Source: Ottowia testudinis
GTDB taxonomy: Bacteria > Pseudomonadota > Gammaproteobacteria > Burkholderiales > Burkholderiaceae_C
Length of the DNA: 64,000 nt
Direction: 5' to 3'
Assembly (NCBI RefSeq): GCF_017498525.1
Contig: NZ_CP071796.1
Location: forward strand, 3,224,001 to 3,288,000
The translations under genes and the position numbers were made by a program. Below are positions 21,040-29,638 of this stretch, in pieces. How positions within the stretch are numbered: the stretch's first letter is position 1; each line of letters begins with the position of its first letter. The notes below the pieces were generated by a model. That model was given only the letters and a program-made list of their open reading frames with translations, was not told where the DNA came from and ran no database searches.

Positions 21040-22944
21040 TCAGGCCTGGCTCACCAGCTCGCGGATCTGCTGCAGCGCCGCGGGATCTTCCATGGTGGTG
21101 AGGTCGCCCGGATCGCGCCCCTCGCACACCGCCTGCACGGCGCGGCGCAGCAGCTTGCCGGAGCGTGTCTTGGGCAGCACGCTGACGAAGCGCACGCGCG
21201 CCGGACGCGCCACGGCGCCAAGCGAGCCATCGACCAGCTTCATCACCTCGCCCTCCAGCTTCAGCATGGCCTGCTCGTCGTTCAGCGCGCTCGCGTCCTT
21301 GAGTACCGCGAAAGCCATCGCCACCTGGCCCTTCAGCTGGTCGGCCACGCCGACCACGGCGACCTCGGCGATGTTGGAGTGGCTGGCAATGGCTTCCTCG
21401 ATTTCGCGCGTGCCCAGGCGATGGCCAGCCACGTTGATCACGTCGTCGGTGCGGCCGAGGATGAAGTAGTAGCCGTCCTCGTCCCGAATGCCCCAGTCGA
21501 AGGTGCTGTACACCAGCTTGCCGGGCACGCTCGACCAGTAGGTATTGACAAAGCGCGCGTCATCGCGCCAGACGGTCTGCATGCAACCGGGCGGCAACGG
21601 GCCTTCGATGGCGACCACGCCCTTTTGGTTGGGCTCGGTCAGCTCGGCGCCGGTCTGGTCGTCCAGCAGCTTGACGTTGTAGCCGTACACCGCCTTGCCC
21701 GGCGAGCCAAACTTGCTTGTCGCCTTTTCGACGCCGTTGCAAAGGCTCAGAATCGGCCAGCCGGTTTCGGTCTGCCAATAGTTGTCGATGATCGGCTTGC
21801 CCTTCAGCCCTTCGCTGATCCATTGCGCCGTGGGCTCGTCCAGCGGCTCACCGGCCAGGAACAGCGCGCGCAGGCTCGACAGGTCGTACTTAGTCAGATA
21901 GGCCGGGTCCTGCTTTTTCAGCACGCGAATCGCAGTCGGCGCGCTGAACATCACCGTGACCTTGTACCTTTCGACCAGCTGCCACCAGATGCCGCCGTCG
22001 GGCCGCACCGGCGTGCCTTCGTACATGATGGTCGCCATGCCGCCGATCAGCGGGCCGTAGATGATGTAGCTGTGGCCCACCACCCAGCCAATGTCGCTGG
22101 TGGAGAAATAGGTTTCGCCCGGGTTGCCGCAGTAGATGTGCTTCATCGACGCGGCCAGGGCCACGGCGTAGCCGCCGGTGTCGCGCTGCACGCCCTTGGG
22201 CTTGCCGGTGGTGCCGCTGGTGTAGAGCGTGTAGCTGGGATGAGTGGCGTCGACCCACTCGCAAGGCACCTGGGCATTGAGATGCTGCTCGCGCAGAGCG
22301 CCCCACGGATGGTCGCGCCCCTGCACCAGGTTCATTGGCGCCAAGCCGCGATCGACCAGCAGCACGGCCGCCGGCTTGTGGGTGGCCAGGCCGATGGCCT
22401 CATCCAGCAGATGCTTGTACGGCACCGGCTTGCCGCCGCGCGAACCCGCATCGGCACTGATGATGACCGTGGGTTCGGCATCGTCGATGCGGGTGGCCAG
22501 CGAGCCCGACGCAAAACCGCCAAACACCACGCAATGCAGTGCGCCAACGCGCGTGCAAGCCAGCATGGCAAAGCAGGCTTCGGCGATCATGGGCATGTAG
22601 ATCAGCACCCGATCGCCCTTTTTTACACCGAGTGATTGCAGCGCCGCGGCCATGCGCTGCACCTCGGCGTGCAACTCGCGGAAGGTGTAGACCTTTTCCT
22701 GGCCGGTCTCGGTGGAGACAAAGATCAACGCCGGTTGATCGGCACGGTCTTTCAGGTGCCGGTCGACGGCGTTGTGGCACAGGTTGGTGGTGCCGCCCAC
22801 AAACCACTTGGCGAATGGCGGCTTGCTGTAGTCGCAGATGGTTTGCGGCGGCGTCTGCCAGTCGATTAGCCTGGCCTGCTCGGCCCAGAACGCGTCGCGG
22901 TCCTCGATGGAGCGACGATGAAATTCCGCGTAACTGCTGCTCAT
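21040..22944 (-). CDS. prpE: Propionate-CoA ligase
   Basis: Predicted 634 aa acyl-adenylate-forming enzyme. The AMP-binding loop reads TLYTSGTTGKPKGVQRDTGG, the version seen in PrpE rather than acetyl-CoA synthetase. Other motifs: NYWQTETGWPI, GRTDDVINVAGHRLGTREIE, and KTRSGKLLRR with the Lys regulated by acetylation in the family. It activates propionate to propionyl-CoA. The ATG at 22944 gives the usual N-terminus (YAEFHRRSIEDRDAFWAEQA). It is followed by sucA on the same strand with a 206 bp gap, so it is probably a separate unit. Confidence 0.9.
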   Translation of the reverse strand: MSSSYAEFHRRSIEDRDAFWAEQARLIDWQTPPQTICDYSKPPFAKWFVGGTTNLCHNAVDRHLKDRADQPALIFVSTETGQEKVYTFRELHAEVQRMAAALQSLGVKKGDRVLIYMPMIAEACFAMLACTRVGALHCVVFGGFASGSLATRIDDAEPTVIISADAGSRGGKPVPYKHLLDEAIGLATHKPAAVLLVDRGLAPMNLVQGRDHPWGALREQHLNAQVPCEWVDATHPSYTLYTSGTTGKPKGVQRDTGGYAVALAASMKHIYCGNPGETYFSTSDIGWVVGHSYIIYGPLIGGMATIMYEGTPVRPDGGIWWQLVERYKVTVMFSAPTAIRVLKKQDPAYLTKYDLSSLRALFLAGEPLDEPTAQWISEGLKGKPIIDNYWQTETGWPILSLCNGVEKATSKFGSPGKAVYGYNVKLLDDQTGAELTEPNQKGVVAIEGPLPPGCMQTVWRDDARFVNTYWSSVPGKLVYSTFDWGIRDEDGYYFILGRTDDVINVAGHRLGTREIEEAIASHSNIAEVAVVGVADQLKGQVAMAFAVLKDASALNDEQAMLKLEGEVMKLVDGSLGAVARPARVRFVSVLPKTRSGKLLRRAVQAVCEGRDPGDLTTMEDPAALQQIRELVSQA

Positions 22945-23238
22945 GCTTGTCTCCTCGGCCCTTGAAATGTTGCCAGGCGATTGAGCGGCGCGGCTTTTAC
23001 TGCGCGCGTCCTGCCCGTCGGTCACCATTTTTGAATTCTTAATTATGGGGACGGCGCGCTTGCGGAAAGCTGACGCAACGGGTCGCGGGCGTGGACAGAA
23101 GCGCGCACGCGGGTCAGCCCGGAGAATCGAAACACGGGCTACCTGCCACGCTCGCCGCCAAGCCACCAGGTTTGGCCAACGCGCAACTGGGGCCGCTCCA
23201 GCCTCGAATGAAGCGCGCCGGGCGGGACGCTGGCGTGG
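22945..23238. other. Intergenic gap upstream of prpE
   Basis: 294 bp with no supported gene. It should hold the prpE promoter on the minus strand; an AT-rich patch at 23025-23048 is the only candidate and no clear -35/-10 pair stands out. The small open frames here have no family pattern. Confidence 0.5.
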
Positions 23239-23658
23239 TCAGCGGGCGGCGCGGTTCAGGCGCCGCGCATTGGCCACGGCACGGCGGCGGACCGGCGCCA
23301 TGCCCCGGCTGGCCACATCGAGCATCGAGGTGAACACGCGCTGTTGCGCACTGCTTTGCAAATGCTGGAAGCTCGGCGGGTTCATCCAGCCACCGAGCGC
23401 GACCTTCCACCAGGTTTGCGTCCACCACAGCGCGAACTGCTGCTGCGCGGCCACGGCCTGCCACGACATGGCCGTCCACGATTCACCAAAGGCGGCGATC
23501 TTCTCGGCGCCCATCAGATAGAACTCTTGCTGGTCGCGGCCGTTGGGCACCACGCCCGCCGCCATCATGCGGCCAACGCGGTGCGCGATCACCTGCGGCA
23601 CCGCCGCCGCCATTTGCGAGGCGTCGCGGCTCAGACGCAGTTGCTTGGAAGAAACCAT
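23239..23658 (-). CDS. Phasin-like, polyhydroxyalkanoate granule-associated protein
   Basis: Predicted 139 aa from an ATG at 23656-23658. The pattern LRLSRDASQMAAAVPQVIAH, FYLMGAEKIAAFGESWTAMS and ALWWTQTWWKVALGG matches a small family annotated as PHA granule-associated phasins in Comamonadaceae. It is helical and rich in Trp, Ala and Gln, and ends in a basic tail (RRRAVANARRLNRAAR). Phasins coat storage granules. The prpE neighbour feeds propionyl-CoA, a PHA precursor, which is suggestive but not proof. Confidence 0.6.
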   Translation of the reverse strand: MVSSKQLRLSRDASQMAAAVPQVIAHRVGRMMAAGVVPNGRDQQEFYLMGAEKIAAFGESWTAMSWQAVAAQQQFALWWTQTWWKVALGGWMNPPSFQHLQSSAQQRVFTSMLDVASRGMAPVRRRAVANARRLNRAAR

Positions 23659-23710
23659 GTGGACACTTTCCGTGGACGTGCGCCAACCGGCACTGCACAC
23701 GCATCGAATT

Positions 23711-23767
23711 GCTACAAAAAGAGAAGCTTTTCACGCTTGACCAGCAAGCGCTAGAGCATCAAAAAGA
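23711..23767. repeat. Family-1 repeat between the phasin-like and isochorismatase-fold genes
   Basis: CTACAAAAAGAGAAGCTTTT, CACGCTTGACCAGCAAGCGC, TAGAGCATCAAAAA. It lies downstream of the isochorismatase-fold stop. Confidence 0.7.
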
Positions 23768-23791
23768 CCGTCAATGCAGGCCCAACGCCCA

Positions 23792-24412
23792 CTATTTGAT
23801 CAGTGCCTGCAGCGCCCGGAACTCAGGATGTTCGCAGTCACGCAACCATTCGAAACCCACCATCTCCGTGGTCACCAGCTCGCAGCCGGCGCCGGCCAGC
23901 CGGTCAAAAGCCGCGTCCCGGTTGCGTTCGGTGCGCGACCCGCAGGCGTCGACCACCACCCACACGTCCCATTCGGCCTCCAGCAGCATCAATGCGGTCT
24001 GCAGCAGACACACATGCGTCTCGCAGCCGGCGATGACGATCGTGCGGCGCTCGGGCTCGGCCGGCTGCGGTTTTTGCAAGTGGCGTGGCAGGCTGCGCGC
24101 ATTGCCGCGCGGCGCGGGTGCCAGCAGCGGCTGCAGGGCGTCAGCGCCATTGAACGCCATCTTGGGCACGATGCGATCGCACAGGGCGGCCAGGACTTGG
24201 TCCGTGCCGCCCAGCTTGGCCGGGTTTTGCTCGGTGGCCCACACAGGCACCTCGACCAGCCGGGCCATCTGCGCCAGCCGGCGCGCATTGGCCAGCACAG
24301 CCTGACCGCCGTCAATGACGGGCATCAGGCGCGCCTGGTAGTCAATCAGAACGAGTTGGGAGTCTTCGGCGTCGAGCAGCACGGGATCTTGAGCAGGTTG
24401 TTGAGGCGGCAA
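23792..24412 (-). CDS. Isochorismatase-family cysteine hydrolase
   Basis: Predicted 206 aa. The three residues of the family catalytic triad are visible: Asp in QLVLIDYQARL, Lys in VPKMAFNG, and Cys in VIAGCETHVCLLQTALMLLE. A segment VWATEQNPAKLGGT is shared with YcaC-type hydrolases. Substrate cannot be predicted; members act on small amides and nitriles or isochorismate. It lies between the phasin-like gene and the tRNA with no obvious pathway partner. Confidence 0.85.
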   Translation of the reverse strand: MPPQQPAQDPVLLDAEDSQLVLIDYQARLMPVIDGGQAVLANARRLAQMARLVEVPVWATEQNPAKLGGTDQVLAALCDRIVPKMAFNGADALQPLLAPAPRGNARSLPRHLQKPQPAEPERRTIVIAGCETHVCLLQTALMLLEAEWDVWVVVDACGSRTERNRDAAFDRLAGAGCELVTTEMVGFEWLRDCEHPEFRALQALIK

Positions 24413-24436
24413 ACGTGCATTAGACGCCTAAAACAA

Positions 24437-24460
24437 CAAAGGCCGCTAGACAGCGGCCCC
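24437..24460 (-). terminator. Rho-independent terminator after tRNA-Val
   Basis: On the minus strand, GGCCGCTGTCTAGCGGCC forms a 7 bp stem followed by TTTGTTGTTTT, directly downstream of the tRNA 3' end. Confidence 0.8.
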
Positions 24461-24470
24461 TAAAAGAAAC

Positions 24471-24545
24471 TGGTGGGTGATGCAGGGTTTGAACCTGCGA
24501 CCCCTGCCGTGTGAAGGCAGTGCTCTACCGCTGAGCTAATCACCC
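24471..24545 (-). tRNA. tRNA-Val(CAC)
   Basis: 75 nt including an encoded CCA. The acceptor stem GGGTGAT pairs with ATCACCC, the D arm is TAGCTCAGCGGTAGAGC, and the T arm is GCAGGTTCAAACCCTGC. The anticodon stem CTGCC/GGCAG holds the loop TTCACAC, anticodon CAC, which reads the Val codon GUG. Confidence 0.97.
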
Positions 24546-24573
24546 GTTTCGCACCATTTGGCGAAGCCTCGCA

Positions 24574-25305
24574 TTATATACCCGCCTTTGCGCCCTCGCC
24601 GGACTCGGAAAGCCGCCACACCGTCTTGCCACCACTGGCCTTGTCGATTTGCAGCAACACCTCTTGGTGCGAGGCCAGTTCCTGGGCGTTGGCGCGGAGC
24701 ACGGGCAATTCAAAGCCGCTCAGATCGATGCGATGCGCGCTCGCGCCCTGCTCGCCCAGGTCGCCCAGATCGATCAGCAGCGCCTCTTGCCCGCGCGTAA
24801 GGTTGATGTAGACGTCGGCCAGCAGCTCGGCATCGAGCAGTGCGCCGTGCAGCGTGCGGCCGGAATTGTCGACGCCCAAGCGGTCGCACAGCGCGTCCAG
24901 GCTGTTGCGCTTGCCGGGGTACAGCTGCTTGGCCATGCGCAGCGTGTCGGTCACCTCGGCGACGAAGCTGCCGAAGGCGGGCTTGCCCAGGCGCTCCAGC
25001 TCCTTGTCGAGAAAGCCAACATCGAACGCGGCGTTGTGGATGATGACCTCGGCGCCCTCAAGGTAGCGCAGGATGTCGTCCGCCACCTCGGCGAACTTCG
25101 GCTTGTCGCGCAGGAAATCGTTGCTAATACCATGCACCTTGAGGGCGTCCTCGTGGCTGTCGCGCTCGGGGTTGATGTAGAAGTGCAGGTTGTTGCCCGT
25201 GAGCTTTCGGCCGACCAGCTCGACGCAGCCGATCTCGATGATGCGGTCGCCGCCTTCGGCCGACAGGCCGGTGGTTTCGGTATCGAGGACGATCTGGCGC
25301 GACAT
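24574..25305 (-). CDS. dnaQ: DNA polymerase III epsilon subunit (3'-5' exonuclease)
   Basis: Predicted 243 aa. Exo I motif QIVLDTETTGL, Exo II HNAAFDVGFLDKEL and Exo III with LHGALLDAELLADVY are present. It proofreads for the replicative polymerase. The C-terminus contains a short polymerase-binding tail. The ATG overlaps the fdx stop by one base (TGATG), so it is read as the last gene of the isc transcript. Confidence 0.95.
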   Translation of the reverse strand: MSRQIVLDTETTGLSAEGGDRIIEIGCVELVGRKLTGNNLHFYINPERDSHEDALKVHGISNDFLRDKPKFAEVADDILRYLEGAEVIIHNAAFDVGFLDKELERLGKPAFGSFVAEVTDTLRMAKQLYPGKRNSLDALCDRLGVDNSGRTLHGALLDAELLADVYINLTRGQEALLIDLGDLGEQGASAHRIDLSGFELPVLRANAQELASHQEVLLQIDKASGGKTVWRLSESGEGAKAGI

Positions 25306-25643
25306 CAGTGGTTTTCCTTCGCATGGTTGATCGAGTAGCGCGGAATCTCGATCGTCAGGTCTTCCTTGGCCACGATGGCCTGGCACGACAGGCGCGACTG
25401 CGGCTCCAGCCCCCAGGCGCGGTCGAGCAGGTCTTCTTCCTCTTCCTCTGCCTCGTTCAACGAATCAAAACCCTGGCGCACGATGCAATGGCAGGTGGTG
25501 CAGGCGCGGCTCATCTCGCAGGCGTGCTCGATGTTGATGTCGTGGTCCAGCAGCGCCTCGCAAATCGAATCGCCCACGTTGGCCTGGATCTCAGCGCCCT
25601 CGGGGCAGTAGTCGGGATGGGGAAGAACCTTGATGGTGGGCAT
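25305..25643 (-). CDS. fdx: ISC system 2Fe-2S ferredoxin
   Basis: Predicted 112 aa. The cluster-binding cysteines are seen in HACEMSRACTTCHCIVRQGF and LSCQAIVAKEDL. This adrenodoxin-type ferredoxin supplies electrons for iron-sulfur cluster assembly on IscU. An acidic run (NEAEEEEEDLLDRAWG) is typical. It follows hscA by 15 bases. Confidence 0.96.
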   Translation of the reverse strand: MPTIKVLPHPDYCPEGAEIQANVGDSICEALLDHDINIEHACEMSRACTTCHCIVRQGFDSLNEAEEEEEDLLDRAWGLEPQSRLSCQAIVAKEDLTIEIPRYSINHAKENH

Positions 25644-25658
25644 GGGGTGACGACTCCG

Positions 25659-27518
25659 TCAAAGGGTTTCAACGCGCTTGCCCGACAGCGCCTTCTGGAT
25701 GCTGGCGTTCATGCGCGCAGCGGCGAAGGCCTCGGTGCCGTCGGCCAGCGCTTTCGTGGCGGCCTCGATGGCGGCGGCATCGACGCTGTTGGCCGCGATG
25801 CCGCGCAGCGACAGCATCAGGGCGTCGATCTCGGCACGTTCCTGCGGCGACAGCAGCGCGCCATCAGTATTCAGCGCGCTTTGCGTGGCCAGCAGCATGC
25901 GGTCGGCGTCGACCCTGGCCTCGACCAGCGCACGCGCCTTGACGTCCGCCTCGGCGGTGGAAAACGAATCCTGCAGCATGCGGGCGATTTCCTCGTCCGA
26001 CAGGCCGTAGCTGGGCTTGACGTCGATCCGCGCTTCCACGCCGCTGACCTGCTCCTTGGCGCTGACGTTCAGCAGTCCATCGGCATCGACGGTGAAGGTG
26101 ACGCGGATGCGCGCCGCGCCCGCCGCCATGGGCGGGATGCCGCGCAGCTCGAAACGCGCCAGGCTGCGGCAGTCCTGCACCAGGTCGCGCTCGCCCTGCA
26201 CCACGTGCAGGCTGAGCGCGGTCTGGCCGTCCTGGTAGGTGGTGAAGTCCTGCGCCATGGCCACCGGAATGGTCTGATTGCGCGGCACGATGCGCTCGAC
26301 CAGGCCGCCCATGGTTTCGATGCCGAGCGAGAGCGGAATCACGTCGAGCAGCAGCAGGTCGCCCGCCGAATCGTTGCCCGCCAGCTGATTGGCCTGGATG
26401 GCGGCGCCCAGTGCCACCACCTCGTCGGGGTTGAGGTTGATCAACGGCTCGCGGCCGAAGAACTCGGCCACCGCACGGCGGATGACCGGCATGCGGGTGG
26501 AACCGCCCACCATCACCACGCCCTTGATCTCGTCCGGCGTCAGCTTGGCGTCGCGCAGCACGCGGCGCACGGTGGTCATGCAGCGGGCCGTGAGCGCGGC
26601 GGTGGCGGCCTCGAAGTCGTCAGACTTCAGATCAAATCGGGCGTCAGCGCTTGCCAGACGGGCGCTGAAAGCTACGCTATCGATAGCACTCAATGCTTCC
26701 TTGGCCTGGCGCGCCGCGGCCTTCAGCACGGCCTTGTCGGTCGGCGTGGCGGCAGCGACGCCGGTGCGCGCCAGCACCCAGTCGGCCAGCGCCGCGTCGT
26801 AATCGTCGCCGCCAAGCGCCGAGTCGCCGCCGGTGGCGATGACCTCGAACACGCCTTGCGTCAAGCGCAGGATCGACACGTCAAACGTGCCGCCGCCCAG
26901 ATCGAACACGGCATAGACGCCCTCGCTGGCGTTGTCGAGCCCATAGGCAATGGCGGCCGCGGTCGGCTCGTTGATCAGGCGCAGCACATGGATGCCGGCC
27001 AGCTTGGCCGCATCCTTGGTGGCTTGGCGCTGCGCATCGTCAAAGTACGCGGGCACGGTGATGACGGCGCCGTGCAGGTCTTCGTTAAAAGTATCCTCGG
27101 CACGCTGGCGGAGGGTGGCGAGGATCTCTGCACTGACTTCAACGGGTGACTTTTCGCCATGCGCGGTTTCGATGCCGACCATGCCGGGCCGGCCGAGCAA
27201 GCGGTACGGCAATTGATCGCGGCCCACGATGTCGCCCAGCCGCCGGCCCATCAGCCGCTTAGCCGAGGCAATGGTGTTTTCGGCATCCGCCACCGCATCT
27301 GCCAGCGCGTCGTGGCCGATCTGGCGCCCGCCGCCCGCGAGGTAGCGTACGACGGACGGCAGCAGCACGCGGCCGTGCTCATCGGGCAGACACTCGGCCA
27401 CGCCGTGGCGCACGGCGGCCACCAGCGAATGCGTGGTGCCGAGGTCGATACCCACGGCAATGCGCCGCTGGTGCGGGTCGGGCGTTTGGCCGGGTTCGGA
27501 GATTTGAAGCAGCGCCAT
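25659..27518 (-). CDS. hscA: Fe-S assembly Hsp70 chaperone HscA
   Basis: Predicted 619 aa. ATPase motifs [55 protein letters not shown] and [20 protein letters not shown], followed by the substrate-binding domain ([20 protein letters not shown]). HscA works with HscB to release clusters from IscU by binding its LPPVK motif. A segment at 26641-26687 resembles a family-1 repeat in frame. ATG at 27518 chosen as the N-terminus matches the family; a further-upstream ATG adds 13 residues. Confidence 0.96.
   Translation of the reverse strand: MALLQISEPGQTPDPHQRRIAVGIDLGTTHSLVAAVRHGVAECLPDEHGRVLLPSVVRYLAGGGRQIGHDALADAVADAENTIASAKRLMGRRLGDIVGRDQLPYRLLGRPGMVGIETAHGEKSPVEVSAEILATLRQRAEDTFNEDLHGAVITVPAYFDDAQRQATKDAAKLAGIHVLRLINEPTAAAIAYGLDNASEGVYAVFDLGGGTFDVSILRLTQGVFEVIATGGDSALGGDDYDAALADWVLARTGVAAATPTDKAVLKAAARQAKEALSAIDSVAFSARLASADARFDLKSDDFEAATAALTARCMTTVRRVLRDAKLTPDEIKGVVMVGGSTRMPVIRRAVAEFFGREPLINLNPDEVVALGAAIQANQLAGNDSAGDLLLLDVIPLSLGIETMGGLVERIVPRNQTIPVAMAQDFTTYQDGQTALSLHVVQGERDLVQDCRSLARFELRGIPPMAAGAARIRVTFTVDADGLLNVSAKEQVSGVEARIDVKPSYGLSDEEIARMLQDSFSTAEADVKARALVEARVDADRMLLATQSALNTDGALLSPQERAEIDALMLSLRGIAANSVDAAAIEAATKALADGTEAFAAARMNASIQKALSGKRVETL
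26641..26687. repeat. Possible family-1 repeat inside hscA
   Basis: On the minus strand: TAGCTTTCAGCGCCCGTCTG, GCAAGCGCTGACGC. It encodes [10 protein letters not shown] in a variable loop of the ATPase domain. The loop is only about three residues longer than in E. coli HscA, so chance resemblance is possible. Confidence 0.45.
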
Positions 27519-27566
27519 GGGTTTCGGTGCGGCCTGCGCGCGCCCGGGGCGGCGCAAGGCCGGGGT

Positions 27567-28088
27567 TCAGTTCGATTCGAGTTTCTCATGCCGCCGCTCG
27601 ATGCCGGTGGCCAGCTTGTCCAGGAACATCAGCGCCCGCACCGATTGCGCGGCGGCGCGCCAGTCTTGTTCCGCATCCATCTGATGCTCTATTTTTTGCA
27701 GCAACTCGCGCCGGACAAACAAGCACGAGCGGCCGATTTCATCCAGATCGCTGGCGTTGGCGGCGGCGTCCAGCTGCTCGCGCAGTTCCATCTGCTGCAT
27801 CAGGAATTCCGCCGGCATGGCGGTATTGCTCTCGGCCTCGATCGGCGCGCCGTGCAGCTCGCACAGGTAGGCGGCGCGGCGCTGCGGGTCTTTCAGGCGC
27901 TGATGGGCCTCATTGATGCGCGCCGACCACTGCATGGCCAGGCGCTGCGCCGCGGCGCCCTCGGCGGCGAAGCGGTCGGGATGCACTTCGCGCTGCAACT
28001 GCTTCCAGCGCGCGTCGAGCTGCGCGCGATCCTGCGCGAAGCGCAGGGGCACGTCGAACAGCTCGAAATCGGTGGATTGCAGGTTCAT
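27567..28088 (-). CDS. hscB: Fe-S assembly J-domain co-chaperone HscB
   Basis: Predicted 173 aa. N-terminal J domain with the HPD motif in LQREVHPDRFAAEG and a C-terminal three-helix IscU-binding domain (PAEFLMQQMELREQLDAAAN). It delivers IscU to HscA and stimulates its ATPase. It overlaps the stop of the small Cys-rich gene by four bases and lies 48 bases upstream of hscA. Confidence 0.95.
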   Translation of the reverse strand: MNLQSTDFELFDVPLRFAQDRAQLDARWKQLQREVHPDRFAAEGAAAQRLAMQWSARINEAHQRLKDPQRRAAYLCELHGAPIEAESNTAMPAEFLMQQMELREQLDAAANASDLDEIGRSCLFVRRELLQKIEHQMDAEQDWRAAAQSVRALMFLDKLATGIERRHEKLESN

Positions 28089-28318
28089 CCCGTGGTCACA
28101 CTCACCATGGCGGCGGGCAGGTCACGCAGCGCCTCTGGCGGCGCCTCGACATCCCAGATGTCGACGCAGCAGCCGCAGCCTTGGTTGTCGCCACAGCGAA
28201 TGCGCGGGCCCCAGCGGTTGAACCAGGCATTGACGGCGGCGATCTCGCGCTCGTTGTCGATGGTGACGCAGACGGTGGCCTTGGCCACGCCCTCGCTGGT
28301 GGGCGCCATCGCGGTCAC
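28085..28318 (-). CDS. Small Cys-rich protein within the isc operon
   Basis: Predicted 77 aa from a GTG (74 from the ATG at 28309). The core reads [20 protein letters not shown], then [17 protein letters not shown], a cluster of four cysteines that could bind a metal or cluster. It overlaps iscA and hscB by four bases on each side, so it is surely cotranscribed. It is not a standard isc gene. I do not recognise a family with a known role. Confidence 0.75.
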   Translation of the reverse strand: MTAMAPTSEGVAKATVCVTIDNEREIAAVNAWFNRWGPRIRCGDNQGCGCCVDIWDVEAPPEALRDLPAAMVSVTTG

Positions 28319-28638
28319 ACCCGGAACGACTCGCCGCAGCCGCAGCGGTCGCGCTCATTAGGGTTGTTGAACTTGAAGCCTTCGTTGAGGCCCTCGCGGA
28401 CATAGTCCAGCTCGGTGCCATCGATATAGGCCAGGCTCTTGGGGTCGATCATCAGCTTGACGCCATGCTGCTCGAACAGCGCATCCTCGGGCGCCACATC
28501 GTCCACGTACTCAAGCTTGTACGCCAGGCCCGAGCAACCCGTGGTCTTGACGCCCAGGCGCACACCCACGCCCTTGCCGCGCTTGGCAAGGTATTTGGTG
28601 ACGTGCCGCGCAGCGGCTTCGGTCAGTGAGACGGCCAT
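28315..28638 (-). CDS. iscA: A-type iron-sulfur carrier IscA
   Basis: Predicted 107 aa. The three cluster-binding cysteines are in [19 protein letters not shown] and the C-terminal [10 protein letters not shown]. IscA carries and hands over clusters from IscU to target proteins. It is in the usual isc order, although a cupin gene separates it from iscU here. Confidence 0.97.
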   Translation of the reverse strand: MAVSLTEAAARHVTKYLAKRGKGVGVRLGVKTTGCSGLAYKLEYVDDVAPEDALFEQHGVKLMIDPKSLAYIDGTELDYVREGLNEGFKFNNPNERDRCGCGESFRV

Positions 28639-28733
28639 GGTGCTTTCTTCAATGCTTCAAACGACTGCGCAACTCTGCACGGCCTTCGCCGTCGCACGAG
28701 GATGCTTCAGGGGCAAATCGCGTCAGTCCGATT

Positions 28734-29087
28734 TCAGTTTCCGCGCAAGGCAATGGTCAGCAGCACGACGGACGCCACCACCGCGAACAGCTGGTGCGGC
28801 TCGCCGCCTTGCAGATACAGCAGTTCACCCTCGGCCAGGCGCGCCTTGGGCCGCGGGTCTTCATTGCCGACTTCGTGCGAGATGACCTGCACGCACCCCT
28901 TGAGGCACTGCAGCGTGATCTCGCCGTTCACCTTGTGGTCCAGCATGCGCTCGCCCTCGGGCATGTGCAGCAGGATGACCTCGAGATCGCGCCCCTTGAA
29001 CAGCGCGCGCGACTCGAAGGCGGCGGGCAGCGGCCCATCAGGCAGGATCGCCTGCGTCTGGCCAGGCAAGAGATGCTCAAGGGACAT
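28734..29087 (-). CDS. Cupin-fold protein within the isc operon
   Basis: Predicted 117 aa. A single small beta-barrel domain: LEVILLHMPEGERMLDHKVN, ITLQCLKGCVQVI, LAEGELLYLQGGEPHQLFAV. The usual cupin metal ligands (GXHXH) are changed: the pattern gives DHKVNGE rather than HXH, though a His-Glu-like set may remain. It lies between iscU and iscA on the same strand. It is not part of the canonical operon and I do not know its role. Confidence 0.8.
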   Translation of the reverse strand: MSLEHLLPGQTQAILPDGPLPAAFESRALFKGRDLEVILLHMPEGERMLDHKVNGEITLQCLKGCVQVISHEVGNEDPRPKARLAEGELLYLQGGEPHQLFAVVASVVLLTIALRGN

Positions 29088-29168
29088 GGTCGAGGCCTCC
29101 ACTAAAAACCAGGGTGAACGATGCCCGCCGACGGCGCCAGCAGCGCAGTGCGCTGCCGTGGCGGCGCG

Positions 29169-29561
29169 TCAGGAGCCGACGGTGTGCTTCTTCTTGTAAT
29201 CCTCGACCGCTGCCTTGATGGCGTCCTCGGCCAGGATCGAGCAGTGGATTTTCACCGGTGGCAGGGCCAGCTCTTCGGCGATGGCGCTGTTCTTCAGCTC
29301 GGCGGCCTGGTCGATGGTCTTGCCCTTGACCCATTCGGTGACCAGCGACGACGACGCAATCGCCGAGCCGCAGCCGTAGGTCTTGAAGCGTGCGTCCTCG
29401 ATCACGCCGGTTTGGGGGTTGACCTTGATCTGCAGCTTCATCACGTCGCCGCAGGCCGGTGCGCCCACCATGCCGGTGCCCACGCTGTCGTCGCCCTTGT
29501 CGAAGCTGCCGACGTTGCGGGGGTTCTCGTAATGGTCAATGACTTTGTCTGAATAGGCCAT
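29169..29561 (-). CDS. iscU: Iron-sulfur cluster scaffold protein IscU
   Basis: Predicted 130 aa. The three cluster-binding cysteines are in GAPACGDVMKLQIKV, YGCGSAIASSS and KIHCSILAEDA. The chaperone-binding motif LPPVK, recognised by HscA, precedes the last Cys. It builds clusters with sulfur from IscS. It is separated from iscS by a family-1 repeat. Confidence 0.98.
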   Translation of the reverse strand: MAYSDKVIDHYENPRNVGSFDKGDDSVGTGMVGAPACGDVMKLQIKVNPQTGVIEDARFKTYGCGSAIASSSLVTEWVKGKTIDQAAELKNSAIAEELALPPVKIHCSILAEDAIKAAVEDYKKKHTVGS

Positions 29562-29576
29562 GGTGTTTACTCCTCT

Positions 29577-29632
29577 ATTGATAGCTTCTCACGCCTGATC
29601 GACGCGGGATCGCGGTCAATTCGATTAAAATT
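29577..29632. repeat. Divergent family-1 repeat between iscS and iscU
   Basis: ATTGATAGCTTCTCACGCCT, GATCGACGCGGGATCGCGG, with an AT-rich right end. The left arm is typical; the right arm of the palindrome is changed. Confidence 0.5.
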
Positions 29633-29638
29633 TCAGCG

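Noticed and set aside
20962-22635. 557-codon plus-strand frame
   Set aside because: Antisense to prpE, no recognisable domain.
25308-27149. 613-codon plus-strand frame
   Set aside because: Antisense to fdx and hscA, with the His/Gln/Arg-rich composition typical of such shadows.
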